From Scolanthus callimorphus (lineage: Eukaryota; Cnidaria; Anthozoa; Actiniaria; Edwardsiidae): a stretch of 64,000 bases of DNA. The DNA lies in NCBI GenBank assembly GCA_033964015.1, contig CM066915.1:15044372-15108371 (forward strand), in the 5' to 3' direction. Made by a program: the position numbers and the translations under genes. Shown here piece after piece: positions 32,104 to 43,599 of this stretch. Each line of letters starts with the position of its first letter. The first letter of the stretch is position 1. The notes beneath the pieces were generated by a model. It saw only the letters and a program-made list of their open reading frames with translations. It was not told the origin of the DNA and searched no databases.

Positions 32104-32505
32104 ATCCAATGGAAGACAGAGCGGAAATGACCTGTTTAGATCACTAAATTTCAAATAATAAGGTCAGGTTAACTCAGATAAGCTTGATTTTTTGCATAAA
32201 GACTCCTTGTCTTATTAGAAACAAAATATCAAAAATGACTTTTTCTAATGGATCCGTCTTTGAGATATTAGGCTTTAAACTTTGGTTTCTGTGCTATTTT
32301 ATGGGAGAATTGGTACTTTGATCAGGAATTCTGCAAACTTTGTTCAATCATATCTAAAATTCATATTCTTCAAATTTCTTGAAAATTTGGAATTATGCTT
32401 TTGGTCATAGGAACTCTTTGTATACGGAATCTTGAGCTTATATATTTAAATATGGCGAAGTTAGACATTTCATTTTTGGTCATTTCCGCTCTGTCCCAAT
32501 GGAAT
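32104..32505. mobile_element. MITE with CAGAGCGGAAATGACC arms
   Basis: Left CCAATGG.A.GACAGAGCGGAAATGACC and its complement at the right end delimit a 400-base AT-rich non-coding insert. Confidence 0.6.
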
Positions 32506-33267
32506 GAATAATTATAACTTTATTGACATTTAAAACAACGCAAATCAATGTCCAACAGTCACTAAATTAATATACATAATTATTTCAATATACATTTCAA
32601 GCATAAGTTCATCAATTCATCTATGAAAAAAAAGAATTTGATTATGTGTATGTGGAAAATGGGCTCAGAGCTCTCATTGGAGCTATTACATTGCAGAGCA
32701 TGAAAACAATGGCGGCCGCTCTTGTTTTGTCAAGGTTTCTGGTGATATTTCAACACAATGTCTCACGTTTTTTTGTCCAACTAGTTGGGTTATTCTCTCG
32801 GCCTGCGGCCTTATGCTATTGGTCTGTAGCCCTTTCGAGCGTGAGGTCTAATTGTTAAATAGATAGTGAGTAGCAAAAACGCTGGCACACACCTTTCTAA
32901 AATCATGTTTTAGCAGCAACTCGAAGGTAGTTATGCTATATTGGATTTCTACTAAAACAATTAGACTACTCATTCTCATTTTCTATTAGTCAAATAGTCA
33001 ACTTGATGAGTGTAGCTGGTCGCAGTGTAGTTCTTCAATACATTCTTACAATAATTATTATTTCAGATTGATGCTACTGTGCCATCTCTCAGCCGAGAAA
33101 CAATGAGTCAAAGGCAAAGTTATGGCTTCAAAAAATGCTACAAAACAGATGAAAGTATACGCAATGTCAGCCTGGGAAAGGGGCAACTGAAGAAAAGGTA
33201 ACAGAGGATCCAAGTTAGACACTAAAGATGTAAACAGTAAATCATGATATTTAGCAACTATCCCCCA

Positions 33268-33303
<36 letters not shown>

Positions 33304-34354
33304 ATGAAGCATTGAGGTATATAGGTATCCACCGCTAGGCACCGACCTTGAGGGATAGTTGTTTTAGTATATACCAAATCAGTAGAATAAAATATGGTGA
33401 TTAAAAAATTCAAAACACAGTATCGCACCCGAAATGAGCCACCATTTTGAGAGAATTCTCAAAACAGTTATTAAGTGTTTGATATCTACTATTTCAGGAA
33501 CCAATCAGAGCTCGCGAAAATGACTATTCATTGATTTGGTACATACTAAAAACTGATATTACCTGGTTTGGATATAAACTCATAGTGCAACTAGATTGGG
33601 TAAGAACCTAATCTGCTAATGTTTTGAGTAGTTCACAGTAAATGGTGACCCACAACTGTTTTTTTTTTAAATTGTTATGATTTACACCACCATCCCCACC
33701 CCCCCAAAAAAGAGACAAATGCTTATTTTAAAGATATTAGAGAATCTGCCCACATCTAACTGTATGTCAGATAACCATCTATAAATTGCTCAACCTCTTT
33801 TGGATTTTACAATACCTTTTCTTACCAACCGAAAGAACTGCAAAAAAATTTCTACACGATTTAGGTCACGTTGCATACAATACTCCCCGTTCTTAAGGTT
33901 ACTGAGAACCTCGAAAAAAATTCATACACGTCCTTAGTTTAACCAAAACATGTCGACCTACGATATATAGGTTGGTACGATATATAGGTTGACATGTTTT
34001 GGTTAAACTAAGGGTGTGTATGATTGTTTTTCCGAGGACGTGCTGCGAAGGTTCTCAGTAACCTCAAACATCTGTAGTACCGTGGATGGTCAGCCATGCA
34101 GTCAAAGCTGCCGTAAGCCACCACCTCGGGGATTGAAATTGTGGTCGTTAACGGAGCTGGTCGCTTACGAGAAGGGTTCTCGTAAGCGACCACTGGCAGT
34201 CACATACTAGAAAAGTGGGTGTTGGTTGCTTACCAGAACTTGCTACGACCAAATCTATGAAACCTATTTGACCATTTTATGGGCAAATTTGAGTTATTTT
34301 TTCAACTCCGGATATTTCGAGGCCTAAAGGCATTTTTTATTTATTTATTTTTAG
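32506..34354. repeat. Intron 2 stretch with two foldbacks
   Basis: At 33,255-33,362 AACTATCCCCCAAAGGGGAG pairs with CTTGAGGGATAGTTG through GTGGTGGATATATACC. At 33,893-34,070 GGTTACTGAGAACCT and TTAGTTTAACCAAAACATGT pair with their complements around a repeated ACGATATATAGGTTG centre. No gene was recognised in the remainder. Confidence 0.55.
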
Positions 34355-34491
34355 CTGATGCCATGTCTGCCTGCACTTCAACAAGAAGGTGATGTGTCGT
34401 CGTTGCAAGTGATCCCCAGAGAGAAGCGGCACACAGCTGCGTCCAAGGAAGTTGAGAGCCAGGATTCAGAGGACACCCTAGACTTCGAATG
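34355..34491 (+). other. Possible terminal coding exon of an unknown gene
   Basis: After a TTTATTTTTAG acceptor, the plus strand stays open for 45 codons. It reads MPCLPALQQEGDVSSLQVI and ends SQDSEDTLDFE and a stop. The composition is protein-like and hydrophilic, as for a C-terminal tail. No partner exon or family was recognised. It could be part of a decayed element or a gene nested in Dicer intron 2. Confidence 0.25.
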
Positions 34492-35744
34492 AGCTAGGCT
34501 ACTTGTAGCACAATAGACCTTTTTACTGATACGGACCATCTTGGAATCTATAGTTCAAGCAACAAATTTTATTGGATGCCCATGGTGCAAACGCTGAAAA
34601 ATTTTATAGTATATGCACAGCCATCTGGATGAGTTTTAAGTTATTCCCAAAGCTTTCAAGTATGTAAACATCTAAAAGCAAACAACCTTTTACGATAATG
34701 AATACCCAAGCGGATAATTATAGAAAAAAATATCACGTCGTTCAACCTTTTGGTGACTTTGCACCCTGGTCATCCCATTCTTTAGAATTCAAGATGGCCA
34801 CCGTATTGGTAAAAAAGTATATTAACATTCACTCTGGTACGCCGTTAAAAGTCATTGAAGGGCAAATTCAGGGCCATTCCATTTATTCCCCTGGTCATCT
34901 TCTTGATCCTCTCCTCTCGGAAAATGGAGTCGCTAGCAACCACTTAGATAGTACAAGTACGGAAGATCTTTTATTTTAGCATTGAAAATGATATGCGCCA
35001 GAAGTTTTGAGCATTGCCCAAAAGCAATTTAGGGTCGGATATACAGCGACGATACTACTAGTTAAGCATTAGAGCACAACTTTCTATGGCTTTATCAGCG
35101 CAATAGAGCACGCGTGATGTTGGGAGAGACACGAGTTGGGAGAGACACTGGTATTTTTCCCTGCTAGAGGAAACTTCAGACTGCCGTCCTCAAAGAACTC
35201 GAGGTGTGAATTTATTCGCCATTTCTCTTACATTTACAGTTAAATACATACATAAAAAACAACTAAACAGGCTAGCTAATGCAACTGCCTAATGCTTATG
35301 TAGTCAAATATTTACCCGAGAAAGACGCTATATAGTGGCTAAATCACGGTACCACTCTTGTACTACCAACCCGTTGTTACTCCACTTCAAAACACTTATT
35401 AAGAAATGGCGTCATAGTCAATTAACGAATATCCACATTCTCTATTGAAATAAACTTTAGATTGTCACACTTGCATTGCTACTTAATTTTTTCATCGCTT
35501 GATGATTTTCGTCAAGGCGAGCTAACATCGTAATTTGACATATACCAAAAGAAGTGCTTTTTCGTTAGCACGCAAATGAAAAGGAGTCTTAGTGTAAACA
35601 TGTGATCCTTTAGCAGAAACATTTGTGTGAATGCTTCATCCTTGCTCATCTCTTCGCACAAATTGATGAAAACCGGACAGAGTGCGCAATCTGTGTAGTT
35701 CATTCTTGCTCGCCTTAAGTTGTGAAAACCGGACATAGAATTTA
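34492..35744. other. Intron 2 sequence with one solo foldback arm
   Basis: At 35,064-35,152 a half copy of the 18,228 MITE family is seen (AGCATTAGAGCACAACTTTC, CGCGTGATGTTGGGAGA). No gene was recognised elsewhere. Confidence 0.4.
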
Positions 35745-37095
35745 CAAGTGCTGGTCGCCTTTTCGTGCAAATTTGAGCGAGCCCGCAGCAGAGCGCACAA
35801 ATTTGTACGAGCCCGCAGCAGAGCGCACAAATTTGTGCAGCTCGTTTGTGCTCGCCTTTTCGCACAAATTTGTGCAGCTCTTCTTCGCTCGCCTTTTCGC
35901 ACAAATTTGTGCAGCTCTTCTTCGCTCGCCCTTTCGCACAAATTTGTGCAGCTCGTTTGTGCTCGCCTTTTCGCACAAATTTGTGTGAGCCCGCAGCAGA
36001 GCGCACAAATTTGTGCAGCTCGCTTCGCTCGCCTTTTCGCACAAATTTGTGCGAGCCCGCAGCAGAGCGCACAAATTTGTGCAGCTCGTTTGTGCTCGCC
36101 TCTTCGCACAAATTTGTGCAGCTCTTCTTCGCTCGCCTTTTCGCACAAATTTGTGCAGCTCTTCTTCGCTTGCCCTTTCGCACAAATTTGTGCAGCTCGT
36201 TTGTGCTCGCCTTTTCGCACAAATTTGTGCAGCTCTTCTTCGCTCGCCTTTTCGCACAAATTTGTGTGAGCCCGCAGCAGAGCGCACAAATTTGTGCAGC
36301 TCGCCTCGCTCGCCTTTTCGCACAAATTTGTGTGAGCCCGCAGCAGAGCGCACAAATTTGTGCAGCTCGTTTGTGCTCGCCTTTTCGCACAAATTTGTGC
36401 AGCTCTTCTTCGCTCGCCTTTTCGCACAAATTTGTGCAGCTCTTCTTCGCTCGCCCTTTCGCACAAATTTGTGCAGCTCGTTTGTGCTCGCCTTTTCGCA
36501 CAAATTTGTGTGAGCCCGCAGCAGAGCGCACAAATTTGTGCAGCTCGCTTCGCTCGCCTTTTCGCACAAATTTGTGCGAGCCCGCAGCAGAGCGCACAAA
36601 TTTGTGCAGCTCGTTTGTGCTCGCCTCTTCGCACAAATTTGTGCAGCTCTTCTTCGCTCGCCTTTTCGCACAAATTTGTGCAGCTCTTCTTCGCTTGCCC
36701 TTTCGCACAAATTTGTGCAGCTCGTTTGTGCTCGCCTTTTCGCACAAATTTGTGCAGCTCTTCTTCGCTCGCCTTTTCGCACAAATTTGTGTGAGCCCGC
36801 AGCAGAGCGCACAAATTTGTGCAGCTCGCCTCGCTCGCCTTTTCGCACAAATTTGTGTGAGCCCGCAGCAGAGCGCACAAATTTGTGCAGCTCGCTTCGC
36901 TCGCCTTTCGCACAAATTTGTGCAGCTCATCTGTGCTCTCCTTTTAGCACAAATTTGTGTAAAGCTGACAGAGCGCACAAATTTGTGTGGAGAGGCGAAC
37001 AAGGTAGAACAGCACAAATTTGTGCTGGTCCTCCTACACGCCTCTCTACACAAATTTGTCCGAACTTGACAGAGCGCAAAAATTTGCGTCTACTC
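35745..37095 (-). repeat. Palindrome array 2: CACAAATTTGTG repeats, inverted relative to array 1, 525-base period
   Basis: More than thirty copies of CACAAATTTGTG are spaced by about 30 or 37 bases. The spacers are AGCTCTTCTTCGCTCGCCTTTTCG, AGCTCGTTTGTGCTCGCC and TGAGCCCGCAGCAGAGCG. The order repeats with a 525-base higher-order unit (starts at 36,013 and 36,538). The spacers are the reverse complement of array 1 spacers, so the two arrays are one family in opposite orientation. The ends are degenerate. ORFs of up to 513 codons are open on both strands here only because the units lack stops. Confidence 0.93.
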
Positions 37096-37884
37096 ATCCT
37101 TGTTTGTCTTTTCGGCAAATTTTGTGGAATTACTTGGAACGTCGAATGGCCCCCTTTTCAAGGTTTCAGGTAAAGTATGATATAAATGTTAATTGCCCCT
37201 TTTTCAGTAATGGTTTTCGATATTTGATAGCCAGGATCCGTCCCATTTAATAAAAACAATACTAATTCAGTGATGTCTCGTCTTCGGACTATTTCCTTGC
37301 AAGAACGACCACTGATATTCCTAAAGTATGTAATATGAACGTTTTGTTGTTCCAGTGTCTAATGGCAAACAAAAAACGCGATGGAGCGCGCATAAACGGT
37401 CAAATAGAGGGTGAATTACGCATTTGCTGATTTACAAAATACAAAAAAGTCCCTTTCGGATAAGTTGACCAACACCATTAACCCCAGACCGATCAAAACG
37501 ACCAATACATGGGCATAGCGTATGCTGCCTGTTTCATTAAAAAGACCGATAAAGGCCTATCATAACATTTATCATAGGTCCCATTTTTCGGAATACTTGT
37601 TTTGACCCAAAATATTTTTTCCGAGGCAGTGATTTATCAAACGTCTGAAAAACGTCCCTATAGCAAGGCAACCCAGAGAGGGTATATTTCGCAGAAATGA
37701 CCGATTTGTTAAATTTGTTGCTGTTGTTAAGCACTGAATTTAAGTAAAATGACCAGAAAAGGTAAAACACTGAATGATTTTCCTGGAAAATGCCCAATTT
37801 TAGAACAATTATGGAAAAGTGCAAAAGTGCAAAAATTGATTTTAGGTTGTTTTTATAAATGCTCAAAGATACCTCGAGATTGAG
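37096..37884. other. Intron 2 sequence without recognised gene
   Basis: Nothing recognised apart from the short dispersed repeat near 37,815-37,850 that matches 23,600-23,660 in reverse. Confidence 0.3.
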
Positions 37885-39230
37885 TGGTTGCCTCCCGGGT
37901 TTCTGGAAAACCCGAATAGCGAATAATATACCGAATAGTACAGAGCGCATAGTACCGAATAATGGAAAAAGTACAATTCGTTTTCTTCTTATATAATGTG
38001 AAATTCGAGGTTATGCAATTGAGAATTGGCTCATCAAACAAAAATAACAAGATTTCTAACCTGATGATCGCTTTGATTGTCATACGACAACTGAAATAAA
38101 CAAAATTGTCCATGAAAGCAAGGGGGTGCATGTGGTATGACGCCATCTACTACAAACAAATTACATCTCAAAAAGGGAAAACTTGGTCAATGTTGTCTAG
38201 AATTGACAAGAAGGTTGCGCTGCAACCACATGATCATGTGGTATGACGGCATCGATGATGTCATTAAAACTAGAAAAATAATAGCGGAACTCGCCGAAGG
38301 CCCGCGTAAGCGGAGCACCATCCCCTTCGACTTGAATTTTCATGGCTTGCACGTCCGTCTGTCTGTCGTCCATGTGTTGTCATATCACGTGAACGTTACA
38401 TCACTGGTCACCAAAATTGGACAAATTTGTCTAGTGGTCAAGGGGGTCAATCACAGGGTGGCCAGGGTGGTGCAACTTCCACAGGGATCCCGTGTTTATG
38501 AGGCAATATTACGTTTATGGTAGTCATCGCTAACGACATCAAAACTACAAAATGTACATTTATCTCAATAAAAGAACATTCTGATTAACAAATAAAACAC
38601 ATTTCCCGTGACTGCACAGGTTTATGCAAACCGAGATGTGGTTGGAAGGATTCGAGAGCAGATCAGTGGAAACACGAGCCTCAAGGCAAGTTTTTACCAT
38701 TTTGGTATGGTGCCTCCTCTCACGCGTGCCTTCGGCGAGTTCGTTCCGCTATTATTTTTCTAGTTTTAATGACATCATCGATGCCATCATGTGCTACATG
38801 ATCATGTGGTTGCAACCCTCTTGCTAACTAGACAATATTGACCAAATGTTCCCTTTTTGAGATATAATTTGTTTGTAGCGACATCGTCGATGACGTCATA
38901 CCCTATGCACCCCTCCCCACCCCCCCCCCCACCCCCCTTGTGCTTCCCAGACAACTAGACAACTTTGTTTATTTCAGTTGTCGTATGACAATCAAAACGT
39001 GATCGTCTTCCAACGTAACTGAGCCGAAAGCGGACTTTTCCGTCTCCATGGCACTAGTCAGTGATAATCAGGTAAGGAATGTTGTTATTCTTGTTTGATG
39101 AGCCAATTCTCGGGAAGCTCAATTGCATAACCTCGAATTTCACATTAAGAAGAAAACGAATTGCCACTTTTTCCATTATTCGGTACTATTCGCGACTATT
39201 CGCTATTCGGGTTTTCCGAAACTCCCTGAT
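37885..39230. repeat. 1.35 kb foldback element with arms of about 450 bases
   Basis: The left arm (37,885-38,330) contains GGTTTCTGGAAAACCCGAATAG, CCTCGAATTTCACAT-type text, CAACTGAAATAAACAAA, CACATGATCATGTGG and AATAATAGCGGAACTCGCC. The right arm (about 38,700-39,230) repeats the same blocks as reverse complement and in reverse order. The loop carries no recognised gene. The transcript of Dicer intron 2 would contain the whole hairpin. Confidence 0.8.
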
Positions 39231-39414
39231 TCTATAAAATTCGGCACACAAGTACAAGACATCATGATGGTATCCGGCTTTAGATCAAAGGAAGGTGATA
39301 AGAGGTTTTGTCATTTTCGGCGCCCAGCGAAAGGAGGTGTCGATGTCCCGTCTCTGAAGGTCAAGGCATCGAATTGCATGTCTTGATCGTCTGGATCGTG
39401 GAAAACTTTCTCGC

Positions 39415-39712
39415 TCGATGTCTTGCTAATTAGACTGCTTGCAGTCCCTTCTTCGGCGAACATTCGTAAATCCAGGGAACTTTTTTTTCTTGCGGCGCGC
39501 TTCGATTTGTTTACAGTGTTGATTTTCGCAGGAGAAGGAGACGCGTCACGGGGGGAAAACGCCTTCTTTCGGCGTTTTCCCCCGTGGCGCGTCTCTCCCT
39601 CTCCTGGATAACTCGACACCGTAAACAAACCGAAGCGTGATGCGGGTAGAAAAACATTCTCTCGATTTACGGACGTTCGCCGAAGATGGGGCTGCAAGCA
39701 GTCTACTTGCTA
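39415..39712. repeat. 300-base foldback with GC-rich centre
   Basis: The centre GGGGGAAAACGCC...GGCGTTTTCCCCC is flanked by GAGACGCG.CACG and its complement. Outer arms pair CTTGCTAATTAGACTGCTTG and ACATTCGTAAATC with matching text near 39,660-39,712. It is non-coding. Confidence 0.75.
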
Positions 39713-40908
39713 ATTCCCGCTCGTGTCGTTCATGCTCATGTCGGGTTTTGTACGAAAATAAGCTCGATGTCGTGTTATCCCTCAGTAAAAAGAGAAAAGA
39801 GCATTGCGCTCGCTGGTCCTTAAACATGATTTTGAAATCAATTCATTTTCTTGTAGTGTTGTAGTGTGTATGAAATATGAAAATTAAAAAAGTATACAAC
39901 AGAGTACTTTAATCTAAACCACGCACTATAGCGTTTTGAAACTGCCATTCGATCCAATAGCACGCTCTGTACCTTATACTCCCACTGGAAGATTCCGCGG
40001 AGGAAACGTTAGCCCCGAGATTGTAGCCTGAGCTAAACACTTTCTTTGAGAAATTTTCAGGGTTTTTTTTTGTGTGAAAAATTGAACTAAGCACACAATA
40101 AAGCCGTTTGAAGTTTCCAGCACCACCCAAAGATGAGCCATCTTAGTAGTCCATTGCCAACAAATGAGCCATTTGAACAACGGTAAAGCTTTCCACTCCA
40201 AGCGACTGAACCAAGTTTTCAGAGCCGTTCAAAACACCACGCGGCCGGTGAAACTGAGACTTAACATGCGGGATCTTCCAGTGAGTTCTGCTCCAATATT
40301 CATTGAAATAAAACGTTTCTAGCCCCCTACAAATGCTCAAGCAAACTTATACTCAATTCCGAGGATAATGCTGGCTTATTCGTTTATTACTAGACTTACT
40401 ACACTGCGAAGTAAAAAATCAACTCTTTGTGCATTTTGCGCGCGAAATTCACCGGTGTTAAGCACTACAAATTGAACAAAACAAAAAGGCTTTCCCCTCT
40501 GAAAAACATTGAGTGCTGCAGGTAAACGTGACCATCCATAATGTAGCAGCAATTAAACCAGCGCAGTATTACGAATATATAATGAAGCTGTGTATACAAC
40601 ATTATACTTCTCTGTACTGATTTCCCGGGCAGCTCTACTACTGCTTGCGACACAGCGGGACACATGATCAAATCGCTGCTGTAGTGAATCGAAGAAAGCT
40701 GGCTATCCTTGCACAAGAATGGGGTCAGAGCTCTTCCTATGCTTAGTGGATGATCTATTTCTTGTTCAGATGTTCGAGCGAGGTACTCAGCGAGTGTTAA
40801 ACTACCGGTCAATATCTGAGCATATCATTCATCTCAAAGGAAACAATACACCACTGTTTTTCAGCGCTAATTGATATGGAGCAGCTACTGTCAAAAATCC
40901 CCTGCATA
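39713..40908. other. Intron 2 sequence without recognised gene
   Basis: No gene or clear repeat recognised. Confidence 0.3.
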
Positions 40909-41152
40909 AGGGGCCGACCATTTGACTTTTGAGGGGGTGGGGGGGGGGGGGGGGTGGTGGATGATGTTTTTTGCAAGATATTTTTTACGTCTCTAAGATA
41001 TTGTAGGATATTTATTTCGTAAAATTAGTTAAGGATTATGACAAATATGCTGTGCAGGAAATATTTTTCGCCCCTTTGGGAAGTGCAGGATACCTTTTTT
41101 CAAAATCATCCCCCCCTCCCCCCCCCCCTCCGAAGTCAAATGGTCGGCCCCT
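40909..41152. mobile_element. MITE with AGGGGCCGACCATTTGACTT termini
   Basis: The perfect 20-base terminal inverted repeat AGGGGCCGACCATTTGACTT bounds a 244-base element with G and C runs just inside each end and GATATTTTTT.CGT repeats. It lies 216 bases before Dicer exon 3. Confidence 0.8.
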
Positions 41153-41367
41153 ATTAAAATGGCAGACCTCTTGAAAGTGGGGGAGTGATCAGAGTTGAAA
41201 GGAAAATTTTTGTATCAAATAGTATGCATGCAGTGGCTTTCATTTGTTTAGACATCATCACACTTCGCTTGATGTATTAGATTAGAGCAGAATTGTCTGC
41301 TTCTCAGAGATTAAACGTAACAGATGGTAAAAATCCTTCAGTAATATAAATCATTTGATTATTTCAG

Positions 41368-41511
41368 GTGATGGGATATTTTGATACCATCTGTCCAGTA
41401 GAGCAACCTAGAGTATTGGGTTTAACAGCATCGATCATCAACACCAAAGAAACCCATAAGATTGAGGCTCTTATGAACGGCTTGGAGGCAACACTCAGGG
41501 CCAGATGCCAA
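41368..41511 (+). CDS. Dicer: Dicer, exon 3, helicase motif III region
   Basis: After a TATTTCAG acceptor the exon reads VMGYFDTICPVEQPRVLGLT, then ASIINTKETHKIEALMNGLE, and ends ARCQ before GTAAGT at 41,512 (phase 0). LGLTAS is helicase motif III, and human DICER1 has 'PRILGLTASILNGKC' at this place. The join to exon 2 keeps the phase (KE to VM). Intron 2 is therefore about 19.2 kb. Exon 4 was not found before 64,000, so intron 3 probably exceeds 22 kb, or the gene is broken here. Confidence 0.88.
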
Positions 41512-41789
41512 GTAAGTAAGAGTACCAAGCTCAGAGTCAGTCATAATCACCCGAGGCATGAATTGCTGAGGGTGAAATATACCTAATTCACAATAAAACA
41601 ATAAATAAGACAATAAAACGTGACAGTAAAAAATACCTCATGGTTTAAAATGAACCCTAAAAAAGCCAAAACCCCATGTGCTGATACTTCTGCTGCCGAA
41701 TTCAGCTTTCAACCATCGAATTCCAAGTTAAATATCACTTGTCTTTAGCCAATCAACGCGCGCGTAAGAATTTGAAATGGGATTCTAAA

Positions 41790-42385
41790 GGCGAGGTAAA
41801 ACGGGCAACAAATCGCTCAACTTGTCGCGCAACATTGTTGCAAAACGAGCTGAAGAGCGATGCTGCGCGTTTTACCACCTGACCAAACAACTTGCCTCGC
41901 ACGGCATGCTGCAAGTTTGGAAAATACCGACGCCTGATTGTCAATGCCACAGGCTGTCACGTAATCCGATACAAACAGACTTGTCAGATCGTAAGGGGAG
42001 GTAAAACGAGCAACAAAAACGCTCGCAGCTTGTCTCGCAACATTGTTGCAAAACGAGTTGAAAAGCGATGCGGCGTGTTTATTACCACCTGACCAAACAA
42101 CTTTGTCTCGCAACCGGCGGAACACTTTTCAAAGTGGGGAGCGGGGGATGGGTTGGCGTTGCCTGTGGAGGAGGCTAGGAAGGGATGAACCTCAGACAAC
42201 CAAACTTGGGTGAAGTTGTCTAAGTTGCAAGAGGGATGCCACTGCTTAGTCACGTGGTATGACGTCATCAAGCGAGAAAAGGTTTATATCTTCGGAAGGG
42301 ATGAACCTCAGACAACCTTACTTGGGTAAAATTATCTGAGTGACAAAGGGGATGCAAGTGCTTAGTCACGTGGTATGACGGTGAC
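41790..42385. repeat. Two adjacent tandem duplications
   Basis: At 41,795-41,900 and 41,998-42,110 a segment with CAACATTGTTGCAAAACGAG and ACCACCTGACCAAACAACTT is repeated. At 42,178-42,270 and 42,296-42,385 GGGATGAACCTCAGACAACC through AGTCACGTGGTATGACG is repeated. Both are diverged and non-coding, in intron 3. Confidence 0.65.
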
Positions 42386-42741
42386 AGGCTATGTACAATG
42401 ACAGCCTTTTTGTCTCATTAACACAGAAAAATATGTAACCCGCAGCTTCGCTTTTAGCCAGTGGCTAAATCTATATATGAATGCACTGAATATTTCCATC
42501 AGCTCAACTTTCCATTTTTGCAGTACACTAATTGTATCACTTTGGCTTCACAAGGTTCGTACGACCGTCGCACGTACTGAAATAAAGATCACAAGATTTG
42601 AAGCTGCAGAACTTTCATCAAAACGAGCGAGTTTGATGGACTCCATTCATATTTCTAATTACTATTTTAGTTCTCTCATTTTTTCTCTGCAATTATTCTT
42701 TTTTGAGCAAAATTGATTGTATTCCATTCCACTTTTTTTAA

Positions 42742-43194
42742 GGTGACTCCGACAAAACTAAACGCGTTTTTCAGTCTTTAAAGCTACGGCTATGAAATTT
42801 TGAACTTAAACTCAAGAGGTAAAGTGGATTGCTGAGTTCGTAAATCGTATAAATCGGTTATATTGGCAGTCTAATAAAAGCACATTGATATTACTACACT
42901 TTCATCAAACTTGAATTACAAAAATCCGAAAGTCGAATGACCCCAAATCCAAAGTTTCAGAAAAAAAAGCGCGAAGATTTTTCGCACAAGAGGGACTTTT
43001 GTCAAAATGCCGCTGTTAGAGTACCGGCTTGCATAAGCAAATGCGGCTCTTAAAAATAAATTCCAACAAATAGCTAAAAGCGCCGATAGTCGAGGTATAA
43101 CATATCAGAGTTGAAAAATATCCGACCGTTTTTGACGCGACGCGAGCGAGTTAAAACATTTCTGAAAAACGCGTTTAGTTTTGTGGGAGTCACC
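42742..43194. mobile_element. TTAA-flanked MITE with 33-base termini
   Basis: TTAA at 42,738-42,741 and 43,195-43,198 flank a 453-base element. Its ends are GGTGACTCC.ACAAAACTAA followed by ACGCGTTTTTCAG and the complement. A GACGCGACGCGAG motif near the right end recalls the subterminal motif of the other TTAA MITEs. It has no ORF. A piggyBac-like mechanism is inferred. Confidence 0.82.
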
Positions 43195-43599
43195 TTAAAA
43201 GATTTGTCTAGATATCAGAATTATCTTGGACACCATGATTATAAAACCGTTTCACTTTCATGCCCAAAATCCATTGAAGTCCATCATGCTTGATAATTGA
43301 TTAAAGAAGTACAATGGAAAATGCCAGAGCTGCAAACGAAATTTCGCTCTGCGTTTGAAACTGTGATGATCATCACCGTGCGTAAAGCCGAAAAACACTC
43401 AAAACTTAAAATCAAAGCTTACATCTTAGTCCGTAGGCCAGCGGGTGAAACTCTCCCCCCATGCGGGACTTTTGGAGACATATGCCGTTTTGAAGCTTGG
43501 CCCGAGGGTGTTTCAAAATGGGTTGTTTGCAATCGCGCCGTTGGTGGGTGTGGCCGTACGGCCGTATTCTTTGTTTCTACAGAAAACCACAGGGTACCC

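Noticed and set aside
35512..37069. ORFs of 513, 425, 407 and 378 codons on both strands over the palindrome array
   Set aside because: Several frames are open at once because the repeat units contain no stops. The proteins are simple permutations of TNLCEKAS/HKFVRKG-like text with no domain, so they are a by-product of the array.
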